Source: Phycisphaerae bacterium (GTDB lineage: Bacteria > Planctomycetota > Phycisphaerae > UBA1845). From it: DNA of 9,932 nt. The DNA lies in contig BQJS01000179.1 in NCBI GenBank assembly GCA_021604825.1, forward strand, positions 1 to 9,932, written 5' to 3'. A program made the translations under genes and the position numbers. Of this stretch, positions 1-7,191 are shown piece after piece. The notes below the pieces were generated by a model, which saw nothing but the letters and a program-made list of their open reading frames with translations, was not told where the DNA came from and ran no database searches. Numbering within the stretch: position 1 is the first letter of the stretch; every line of letters begins with the position of its first letter.

Positions 1-1552
1 TTACGGTAATGATCATCGCCGAAAAGCCCGCGGTGATTGCGTGCACGATCGACAGCTTCCCGCGCGCACCTGATTCGATGCGCTTTCGCCACTTGCCGAA
101 CATCGCCAGCAAGACCATCGAGGCAAGAATTGGCAGAACAAGTTCCTCACGCCGGCAACTCATCAGCGGGATGGAGCCCATTCCAGCAAGCATCGCCACC
201 GGGATGGTCAAGAAGATGCGCTCAACCCATGGTGGCTGGGCGCGGTTTCGCGATGCTTGAGCAAATGCGCGAATCCCTATCGCCAATCCGCCAGCCGTTC
301 CCGCAATCATCATGATGGCTGTGATGTATCCTTCTTCGCGGACCTCATTAACCATCGCCACGCCGAATCCAAGGCAGACGGACATCAACATTGCCAACAG
401 TGCCCGCTGCAGAATCTCGCGTTTCGTAGCCGGTGGATCGTAGGCGAATTCGGTGCGTGCCCTTCGGGGTGGCTCGTTGGTCGGCGGACGCTTCTTGACG
501 CCGTGCTTTGAGTCCAGTTTGCGAAGGCGTTTCTCAACCTTGCTGCTGGTCTTTTGGACTTTCCGGGCCATCTCTGGCGGCAGGTTTCCGGCATCGAGAC
601 TAAATGCCCGACCCCTTTCCTGGCGAACAAGCGGAGGAACGGGTGGCGGAATTTGGCGGGGGGCGGGATTCGGTGAAGGCACAGGTGAATCCTCGCCCGC
701 CGGTAGACGCCGTGTCGCACCGCTCAGACTGACCGGGTTGAATCCCGCAAGCGACGTCCGCACGTCGTCGACTTCCATCAGGTCGTCGATCATTTCGTAT
801 ACGCTTTGATAGCGATCGTTCGGGTCCTTCTGCAATGCCTTGTGGATGATCTTGCCGAACGGTTGGGGCAGGTTGTCGACTTCCGGCTGCTCGGTGAGAT
901 GCTTCATGAGCACCTCGCCCATGCTGCTGCCTTCGAACGGGACCCTGCCCAGCAGCATTTCGTAGAGCATCACGCCAAGGGCATAGATGTCGATACCGCG
1001 CGTGTAATTGCCCGAGCCAACCTCGGGGGCCATGTAGTGAACCGTGCCCACGCTGGCTGTTTGAGCGCTGTGTCGCGAGACGGAGATGAACTTACTGAGG
1101 CCATAGTCGCCAATCTTGACGTACCCCTCGTCGTAGAAAATATTACCCGGCTTGAGGTCGCGATGGACGATGCCCCGATCGTGCAGGTATCCGAGCCCCT
1201 TGGCAATTTCGCGGATGAAGTAAGCGGTTTTCTGTGGACCGACTCCGTTCGGCTCTGCGATCAGCAAATCGCGCAAACTCGGGCCCGAGACGTACTCCAT
1301 GATGACGAAGTAGTCGCCATCTTCGTTCTTTTTGACGTCGAAAATCGAAACGAGGTGCGGGCTTTTGAGATTGATGCAATGGGCCACGCCGCGCAATTCG
1401 ACTTGCGGGTTTTCGCGAAGATACTTGAGTGCGACCTCGCGCCCACCATCGCTGACGGCGTAATAGACTTCGCCGAATCCGCCGCGCCCGACTGCACGCT
1501 GGATCGCGAACCCTTCCAGCGGTCGATCTCCATGTTTGAAAGTGTATGCCAC
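1..1552 (-). CDS. Membrane-anchored Ser/Thr protein kinase (3' end off the window)
   Basis: Eukaryotic-like (Hanks-type) protein kinase expected to move phosphate from ATP to Ser/Thr of partner proteins at the cytoplasmic membrane. I translated 517 codons, open to the left edge with no stop. The kinase domain covers about residues 13-257: glycine loop GRGGFGEV 22-29, ATP lysine K43, catalytic loop HRDLKPGN 130-137 (D132), a DYG motif 149-151 in place of DFG, and APE 175-177. A proline-rich stretch (about 287-310) and a basic stretch (about 330-375) lead to at least five hydrophobic segments near 384-401, 410-427, 446-464, 471-486 and 500-517+. The start is GTG at 1552, preceded by GGGAAAG; no in-frame ATG lies upstream, although the frame stays open back past the FHA gene's stop. 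From memory, planctomycete kinases begin in a similar way (AYTFKHGDRPLEG). It is 88 bp behind the FHA gene on the same strand and probably cotranscribed. The kinase call is secure; the role of the membrane part is unknown. Confidence 0.94.
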   Translation of the reverse strand, partial: MAYTFKHGDRPLEGFAIQRAVGRGGFGEVYYAVSDGGREVALKYLRENPQVELRGVAHCINLKSPHLVSIFDVKKNEDGDYFVIMEYVSGPSLRDLLIAEPNGVGPQKTAYFIREIAKGLGYLHDRGIVHRDLKPGNIFYDEGYVKIGDYGLSKFISVSRHSAQTASVGTVHYMAPEVGSGNYTRGIDIYALGVMLYEMLLGRVPFEGSSMGEVLMKHLTEQPEVDNLPQPFGKIIHKALQKDPNDRYQSVYEMIDDLMEVDDVRTSLAGFNPVSLSGATRRLPAGEDSPVPSPNPAPRQIPPPVPPLVRQERGRAFSLDAGNLPPEMARKVQKTSSKVEKRLRKLDSKHGVKKRPPTNEPPRRARTEFAYDPPATKREILQRALLAMLMSVCLGFGVAMVNEVREEGYITAIMMIAGTAGGLAIGIRAFAQASRNRAQPPWVERIFLTIPVAMLAGMGSIPLMSCRREELVLPILASMVLLAMFGKWRKRIESGARGKLSIVHAITAGFSAMIITV

Positions 1553-1640
1553 GAGGTGCTTTCCCGTCTTTCTAGCCAGTTTTAGTTTACCACACCGACT
1601 GGATCGGTATTCGTCAATCCAATGCAATCTACCAATGCGA

Positions 1641-3224
1641 CTAAATCGTGCGCATCGTCCAAGGTTGAACTGTGAAACTGGTGCCCGATATCTCCTGCGG
1701 CGTCCCCAAATCCACGGTGTTTGCTGGGTCTTTTCGACCCATCCCGCGAACCCAAAGCCTTCCACCGCGCTCAAACAGTATCAAATTCGCGCCTTGAGCG
1801 GGACACACCACATGATTCGATGGGCCCGCCCCCAGCATGACTGTGTCTTTCATCAAGATTACGTTACGCACATCCTTGGGCATTTTCGACGTGTCGCTGA
1901 TGTCGAGCAGGGCGCTGCCGCTTCGGCGATTGGGCAACCGAAACGTGAACTTTGCCCGTCGCGCCAGTACTACGCGATCACCGTCGCGCAAGAGTTGCTG
2001 TCGTCCGCGCCGTCCGCCCACTTCGACTTCGTGCGGACTCATCAAGAAGTAGTCATCCTCTACCCGGGCGATTTCCGCGTGACGCTCACCGAGATCGGAG
2101 AAGATCGGTATCTGTGCCGGGTCAGCCGACGCCGCCCGTCCGATCGTTGCGTGCGAATTGCGCAGAATCAGATAACTGCCGCCCCCGTCAACCAGCAGAT
2201 GCAAGGCATCGAGCGAAGTCGAACCTACGCCCGCAGCATTTGCGCCCGCGGTATGTGCAGTGGCCAATGGTCGTGCAGGCATTTTGGCGTAGGCAGCTGT
2301 CACCGTATTTGTCAACGACTTCAGATTGAAATCGCCCAGTGGTCCACTGCCCAGTTGCAGCAGGTTTTCGTCCACTTTGACGAGTAAGTCAGTGGCCCGC
2401 TTGATCCACTTGGCTTGCGGAACGAGTGATGCCATCCGCTGCGTCAATCGGCGGGCTTCGTCGAAGTCGCCAATCTGGATGGCCTTCGAGGCGTGTTGTG
2501 CCAATGTGAGACACTCACCCAATTCGCGTTTTGCAGCTTGCGCCGACGCCAATGGATCGAGCAAACCCAAATCCTGCTGCATCTGCGCCAGTCGACCATC
2601 GACGAATGCGCTGCGGGCATTTTTGATAACCGTGGCAACGATGTCGCGCTCCAACTGGATCGCTTGTTCATCGTGCGCGTTGATCTTGAGTGAACGGGCC
2701 AATCGATCGATCGCCGATCCGATCTGCTTATCCGCAAAACGCTTCTTGGCTTGGGCCAACAGTTCCGCACCGCGCTTCTCGCGTGACTCCAACTCGCGTT
2801 TCAGATGATCGAATTCTTCTTCACCATCGGGTGCGTTCTCGAGAATGCGTCGGCCAGCCGCCAACGATCCCGCGTGAATGCGGTGCTTGGCCAACTCAAC
2901 CTGATGGCGCCGCTCGGTCCGTTGCCGTGAAACTTCATCCGCAACTGCGGCTACCTGCTTGCGCAACTCATCGATTTTTTCCTGCGAACCATCGCAGCGA
3001 TCGGCCTTTCCAAGCGCCAGGAATGCTTCGGTGAAGCGATCGGCTCGATAATGCTCGCGGGCACGCTCGATGAACGCGCCAGCCAGTCGGGCACGCAACT
3101 TCGCACCTTTCGCATCGGCGGCGATATCTGGCTCGGTCGTGATGCGCAATGCATCGTCGAGGCGTCCCGAGGCAATCGCCCGGTCAGCCGCCTTGAGCCT
3201 GGCATGTAGTAAACCGCGAAACAT
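1641..3224 (-). CDS. TPR-like repeat protein with C-terminal FHA domain
   Basis: Soluble 527-residue protein with no signal peptide or membrane helix visible. Residues 1-290 are Ala/Arg/Glu-rich helices resembling degenerate TPR units (for example near 10-30, 50-72, 155-185, 243-265), with a charged, possibly coiled part around 85-160. A flexible Ala/Gly/Thr linker (about 305-340) leads to an FHA-type beta-sandwich at about 343-431: IGR 361-363, ERHAEI 380-385, DGDRV 414-418, FTFRLPN 426-432. FHA domains normally bind phosphothreonine. Here Arg363 and His382 are kept, but the usual Ser of the SxxH motif is Gly379 and the usual Asn-Gly loop reads SPHEVEVGG (396-404), so binding may be altered or lost. 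Residues 455-522 may be a second, degenerate FHA-like fold. The ATG at 3224 follows GAGGAA with a 6-nt spacer. The kinase gene directly downstream makes a kinase/phospho-reader pairing likely, but this is inference. Confidence 0.86.
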   Translation of the reverse strand: MFRGLLHARLKAADRAIASGRLDDALRITTEPDIAADAKGAKLRARLAGAFIERAREHYRADRFTEAFLALGKADRCDGSQEKIDELRKQVAAVADEVSRQRTERRHQVELAKHRIHAGSLAAGRRILENAPDGEEEFDHLKRELESREKRGAELLAQAKKRFADKQIGSAIDRLARSLKINAHDEQAIQLERDIVATVIKNARSAFVDGRLAQMQQDLGLLDPLASAQAAKRELGECLTLAQHASKAIQIGDFDEARRLTQRMASLVPQAKWIKRATDLLVKVDENLLQLGSGPLGDFNLKSLTNTVTAAYAKMPARPLATAHTAGANAAGVGSTSLDALHLLVDGGGSYLILRNSHATIGRAASADPAQIPIFSDLGERHAEIARVEDDYFLMSPHEVEVGGRRGRQQLLRDGDRVVLARRAKFTFRLPNRRSGSALLDISDTSKMPKDVRNVILMKDTVMLGAGPSNHVVCPAQGANLILFERGGRLWVRGMGRKDPANTVDLGTPQEISGTSFTVQPWTMRTI

Positions 3225-3397
3225 GGACGATTCCTCGAATCAAAACAAACCCAACGTATGCACCTTTTAATTCGGGTTCAAAGGGGAGTTATTTGCGGTG
3301 ACCCTGCTGCGAATCAAGAATCGCGGGACTTCAAGCACTCATAGATCTCGTGGGGTGTTGTAAATATATGTAAAATAATAGGTTACAGAATCGCTAA
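3225..3397 (-). promoter_or_regulatory. AT-rich gap, possible promoter for the FHA-kinase pair
   Basis: This 173-bp gap separates the permease stop from the FHA start. On the minus strand it has a strongly AT-rich island at 3384-3357 with a TATATT hexamer at 3368-3363, a fair -10 match. No convincing -35 lies 16-18 bp upstream. A second weak candidate is TTGATT, 17 bp, AAATAA nearer the gene. No GC-rich hairpin with a T-tract closes the permease gene, so read-through from the ABC operon is possible. A promoter here is a guess from base composition and the gap length. Confidence 0.27.
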
Positions 3398-6307
3398 TCA
3401 TGCGGCAGACATTGCAGAAATCACGTCGCTGCGAGCAGCACGAAGGGCTGGTCTGATGCCCGCGATCAGGCAAACGAACCAGGTCAGCCCGACGGCAAAC
3501 ATGACCCGCCCGACCGGAACCACCCACGGAATTTCGATGCCAACCAATGACGTGATCAGAATGTTGCCCGCAAACGCTGCGTGCAAACCGAGCCCGACGC
3601 CAATCAGTGATCCCAGCAATCCCAGCACCATCGCTTCGACGATGACGAGGCGGGCGATTAGTGATTGCGTCGCACCCACCGAACGGAGGACCGCAATTTG
3701 GCGCGAGCGGCTCGTCACGTTGACCATCATCAGGTTGGCCACCCCTAACGTGGCGACCAAGAGCGAGATCATGGGAACGGCTGAGATGCCCATCGTTGCG
3801 ATGCGAATGTCGCGATCGATTTCCTGTTTGATGCGTCGCAGCGTTCCCGTTTGTGCGTACGGTCGTTTGATCAAACCCTTGACTTGTTCCAACACGATGC
3901 GCTCGCGATAGATTTCCCATCGCGCTGCCGGTGTCAATTCCACCCATTGGTCGCGAAGAAATTCGATTGCAGCAACGTGTTGACGAAACGCCTGTCGAAG
4001 ATTCGGCCCCCAAAAGACGCGCTCGTCATCGCCCATCTCGGCAATTTCTTGATGCAAAGTGTCGCGGTCTGCAACATTGATCGGCAGCAATGGTAACCAG
4101 GTTTCGATGCGCTCCCACCACCAAGTGCGCGATTGTGGCGGGGCGGATTGCTCGTCGAATGCTTTCGGAGGCGCGGATGCTTCAAGATCGATGTTCATCA
4201 TAAACATCGAGAGTCTATCGATGCCGAAATGCTTTTCCAAATCGTCAAGCGTTCCGAGCACAGAACTACTGGAAGCGAGCATCATGTAGCTGTCTGCTTG
4301 GAAGTATTGAACGGCGATGTCCATCGCAGGCGATCGCACCACGCCAGCCACCTCAAAGTCGACCGTCTTGTTTGCGATCGTGATCGGCATCTTGTCGCCC
4401 AGATTGTAACCAAACGAATGCGCTGCTTCCGGCGGCAACAGGATGAATCCGCCGCGCATCAGTTTTTCGCGGGCGTCTTCGGAATCACCCTGCAGGAATT
4501 CAAGTTTGGCCATCGACAGAAACGTCTCGGGATCGCCGGCTGCGAATATACTCTCAGACGTGAACAAACTCAGCAGCGATGTGCGGCGTGATTGAATGCG
4601 ACACGGTACGTCGTTGAGCGGTGTCGTTTTGGATACGCCGTTGATGATGTCCACCTCGTCGAGCAGATCGGCATCAAATGGATTGGTGGTCCAAACGAAG
4701 GTGCCGGCTAACTTGGTGGGAAAGTCCCACGCTTGAACGAAGCTTTCCCCCCGGACGAAAACATAGACCACCAGTGAGAGGCCGACCATGAGTGTCCAGC
4801 AAACGCCTGCCGCACGCCAAGGTGCCCGGGCAATCTGGTCGGCAGCCAACCGTCGATCAACGCCAAAGATGGGCGCGGTAATCAGCAGGGCAAGTCGTCC
4901 AGCGAGTAGTACAAGCGCCGGGGCAAGCAGCATGTATCCGCCGTAAAGCGTTGCGATACCGACAAAGAGCGTGACGGGTTGCAGCCATAACGTCGAATCG
5001 AGCACGGCGATCAACAGGTGATGCACACCGATCAATGTTGCCCCGGAAAGTGCAGCGATGACGATGGTGCTTCGTCGGTGTGGTTTGGCTTGCGAGTTAA
5101 CGGCTTCCAACGGTGATACCATCGCGCCTTGTGCAAGCAGCGCGGTAGCGCCGAGGATCGTCGTGATGAGGCCACCGATGACGGCGACGCTGATGCCCCA
5201 CGCTCCAAATCGAACCGAGTGGACGATGTCTTCAACATGTGGAACCCAAGCGACAGCCGCATGGGTCATGAGCATGCCGCACGGCACGCCGAGCAACACC
5301 CCGATGACACCCAGTGGCACAACTTCAGCATAGACCAAGGCCGCCAACTGCCTCCGGGTCATGCCCAGGCAACGTATCGCACCGAGGATGCGTATGCGCT
5401 GCATCATTCCCATGCTCATCGTGGAGATGATGATGAAGAATGAAGTGAGCAGCGTGACAAATGTGAATAGGAGCAGGACAAGATGCGATGCACTTCGAGC
5501 CTCTTGGAGCTGATTGATTTTTGCGCCGGCAGTGGAGACAAGATACCCTTGACCCTGTTGGTGGATCAGGCTGCGGATTTCTTCTGCTTTGGCGGCGATA
5601 AACTCCGGTGTATCGGTGGCGACCATGCAGTCGATGACCGAGACGCGATTCTTCTCACGTCGCATCTCTTGAACATCGCGCAGGTGCATGAATACAGTTG
5701 GTTTTTGAAAAAACGCAACCCGCCGTCCCGAGACAATACCGCAAACTTTGACGGGGCGAACGGGGGTATTCATCAGCCCTTCGACATAGACCGTATCGCC
5801 CAAGTCGATCTTCAACTCTGATGCCAACCGCGCTTCGAGAACGATGACATCACGATCGGAAGGTTGGATGCCATCCCCGACCATGTCTTTCTGTTTGCGA
5901 AATTCCGATTCCTGTGCGGGGTCGATGCCTACGACATCGATCGCATCCTTGCGGGCGTTCGTTTGGTCGATTTCTTCGCCCGGTGCGGGCGCATCGACCG
6001 GTGAGATCAGGTGCATCCGCGTTTTGTAGCGAGACGTGACCCGGGTGACGCCGTCGATCTTTGCGACCTCGTCGGCGATATTTTCGTCGATGCTTCCCCA
6101 ATGTCCGCTTGGTGATTGGATACTGATGTGACTATGCCCCAGCCAATTGTCGACGATCTGCTCTGAGATCGTCGCTTCGACGGAGGCGTAGAGGCTCGAG
6201 ACAGCCACCACCGTACCGACACCGAGCATGACAGCCAAAACGATGGCGATCGTCGGGCCAGGCTTAGCGCGCCAGTTCCGTGTAGCGAGTTGCAACCAGT
6301 GTCGCAT
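3398..6307 (-). CDS. ABC transporter permease, two-core FtsX family
   Basis: Inner-membrane permease of 969 residues, partner of the ATPase encoded just upstream. The layout is that of large duplicated FtsX/MacB-type permeases: N-terminal membrane helix 18-40, extracytoplasmic domain about 41-272, FtsX core 1 about 274-404 (helices near 274-297, 324-347 and 368-392, with IRILGAIRCLGMTRRQ 305-320 and SPLEAV 398-403), further helices about 412-517, a second extracytoplasmic domain about 518-836, and FtsX core 2 about 838-965 (IAVLRSVGAT 871-880, RPALRAARS 952-960). Such systems act as mechanotransmitters or move lipids, lipoproteins or peptides; the substrate cannot be read here. An ATG 78 bp further upstream (6385) is possible, but the ATG at 6307 is preceded by GAGGAG with a 5-nt spacer and begins just before the first helix. 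It overlaps the ATPase gene by 44 bp, suggesting translational coupling. Residues 710-835 are unusually charged and Trp-rich for this family's outer domain. Confidence 0.94.
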   Translation of the reverse strand: MRHWLQLATRNWRAKPGPTIAIVLAVMLGVGTVVAVSSLYASVEATISEQIVDNWLGHSHISIQSPSGHWGSIDENIADEVAKIDGVTRVTSRYKTRMHLISPVDAPAPGEEIDQTNARKDAIDVVGIDPAQESEFRKQKDMVGDGIQPSDRDVIVLEARLASELKIDLGDTVYVEGLMNTPVRPVKVCGIVSGRRVAFFQKPTVFMHLRDVQEMRREKNRVSVIDCMVATDTPEFIAAKAEEIRSLIHQQGQGYLVSTAGAKINQLQEARSASHLVLLLFTFVTLLTSFFIIISTMSMGMMQRIRILGAIRCLGMTRRQLAALVYAEVVPLGVIGVLLGVPCGMLMTHAAVAWVPHVEDIVHSVRFGAWGISVAVIGGLITTILGATALLAQGAMVSPLEAVNSQAKPHRRSTIVIAALSGATLIGVHHLLIAVLDSTLWLQPVTLFVGIATLYGGYMLLAPALVLLAGRLALLITAPIFGVDRRLAADQIARAPWRAAGVCWTLMVGLSLVVYVFVRGESFVQAWDFPTKLAGTFVWTTNPFDADLLDEVDIINGVSKTTPLNDVPCRIQSRRTSLLSLFTSESIFAAGDPETFLSMAKLEFLQGDSEDAREKLMRGGFILLPPEAAHSFGYNLGDKMPITIANKTVDFEVAGVVRSPAMDIAVQYFQADSYMMLASSSSVLGTLDDLEKHFGIDRLSMFMMNIDLEASAPPKAFDEQSAPPQSRTWWWERIETWLPLLPINVADRDTLHQEIAEMGDDERVFWGPNLRQAFRQHVAAIEFLRDQWVELTPAARWEIYRERIVLEQVKGLIKRPYAQTGTLRRIKQEIDRDIRIATMGISAVPMISLLVATLGVANLMMVNVTSRSRQIAVLRSVGATQSLIARLVIVEAMVLGLLGSLIGVGLGLHAAFAGNILITSLVGIEIPWVVPVGRVMFAVGLTWFVCLIAGIRPALRAARSDVISAMSAA

Positions 6308-7004
6308 CCAGGCTCCTCGAATCGTTGATGGTCCCGACGATCTTGCCGTCTTTGAGGACGACGATGCGATCTGCAAATCGGGCACCGATGGGTTCGTGGG
6401 TGACCGCGATCACCGTGCGCTGCTGCTCGTCGACGAGCTTGCGAAGCAGTGTCCATATGGATTCGGCATGGTGCGAATCGAGATTGCCCGTCGGTTCGTC
6501 CGCAAGGAGCAGGGCGGGATCATTCAGGAGGGCTCGAGCAATCGCCACCCGTTGCTGCTCGCCACCGGATAACGCTTGAGGGCGATGCTGCATACGGTGT
6601 CCCATGTCCACCGATTCGAGCAAGTCCTTCGCCACCGCCTGAGCAGAACCATTGCTGACGCTTCCGATGAGCGAAGGCAATGCCACGTTCTCGACAGCGG
6701 TTAGTGTGGGGAGCAGATTGAAATTCTGAAACACAACGCCCAGCCGCGCTCGACGCAGCAGGGTCCGCCTTCGGTCCGACATCGAAGCGATATCTTGCCC
6801 TTCGATGAGGATTTCGCCCGCCGATGGCAGGTCAAGTCCGCCGATCAAGTGCAAAAGAGTGCTCTTGCCTGATCCGCTAGCCCCCATGATGACGAGAAAT
6901 TCACCGGCAGGCACCTCAAGCGAAACACCGTCGAGCGCATGGACGGACTCCGCACCAAGGCGAAACGTCTTTCGAAGATCCTGGACTTGTAAGACAACGG
7001 ACAT
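6264..7004 (-). CDS. ABC transporter ATP-binding protein, LolD/MacB type
   Basis: Cytoplasmic ATPase of 246 residues that drives the FtsX-family permease encoded next. All nucleotide-binding motifs are intact: Walker A GASGSGKST 41-49, Q-loop Gln93 in VVFQNFNLLP, signature LSGGEQQR 145-152, Walker B LLLADE 165-170 with catalytic Glu170, D-loop NLD 174-176, switch His203 in VTHE. The length and the N-terminus (LQVQDLRKTFRLG) fit the LolD/MacB/FtsE group, which pairs with MacB-like permeases. The substrate is unknown, so no gene symbol is given. An ATG at 7049 would add 15 residues that do not look like family sequence. Neither start has a good Shine-Dalgarno sequence; the ATG at 7004 was chosen because it fits the family. 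TAGAAT lies 7 bp upstream of this ATG, so a leaderless transcript is conceivable. Confidence 0.96.
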   Translation of the reverse strand: MSVVLQVQDLRKTFRLGAESVHALDGVSLEVPAGEFLVIMGASGSGKSTLLHLIGGLDLPSAGEILIEGQDIASMSDRRRTLLRRARLGVVFQNFNLLPTLTAVENVALPSLIGSVSNGSAQAVAKDLLESVDMGHRMQHRPQALSGGEQQRVAIARALLNDPALLLADEPTGNLDSHHAESIWTLLRKLVDEQQRTVIAVTHEPIGARFADRIVVLKDGKIVGTINDSRSLDATLVATRYTELAR

Positions 7005-7016
7005 TCGGAAGATTCT

Positions 7017-7034
7017 AACGCTTTGAACAGCGTT
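7017..7034. repeat. Short inverted repeat upstream of the ATPase gene
   Basis: Perfect 6-bp arms AACGCT (7017-7022) and AGCGTT (7029-7034) around a 6-nt loop, 13 bp in front of the ATPase start. It could be an operator or a small RNA hairpin. With arms this short, chance is a fair explanation. Confidence 0.3.
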
Positions 7035-7097
7035 GGCCACAGGACCCATCAGTGGGCGGATCTTGCTCTCTGCAATGAGTCGAGTTAATTTCCAATC

Positions 7098-7130
7098 AAA
7101 AAGGCCACCTTGCGATCAAGCAAGGTAGCC
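7098..7130 (-). terminator. Intrinsic terminator after the prepilin-type gene
   Basis: On the minus strand the sequence from 7130 forms an 11-bp stem, GGCTACCTTGC against GCAAGGTGGCC with one G-U pair, around the 6-nt loop TTGATC. Five T residues (7102-7098) follow directly. The stem can be lengthened by three further pairs (AAG against the first Ts). It lies 61 bp after the pilin stop and before the ATPase gene, so the pilin and ABC genes are probably separate transcription units. Confidence 0.9.
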
Positions 7131-7191
7131 CTTGAATTCATTGACTTGTCGACTGAAATTGTCGCCAAGAACGCACGTATTCCAGGAATCG

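Noticed and set aside
149..151. DYG in place of DFG in the kinase as a sign of inactivity (positions are residues)
   Set aside because: The Asp that binds metal is kept and Tyr is tolerated in many active kinases; all other catalytic residues are intact.
806..1585. Plus-strand ORF of 259 codons
   Set aside because: It is the antisense shadow of the kinase, whose minus-strand translation has all kinase motifs.
1536..2387. Plus-strand ORF of 283 codons
   Set aside because: It lies opposite the FHA gene and the kinase start; its composition is not protein-like and no motif is visible.
3301..3330. Near-palindrome around GCGAATCAAGAATCGC as an operator
   Set aside because: The arms contain a mismatch and the repeated GAATC words look like chance; no regulator gene is nearby.
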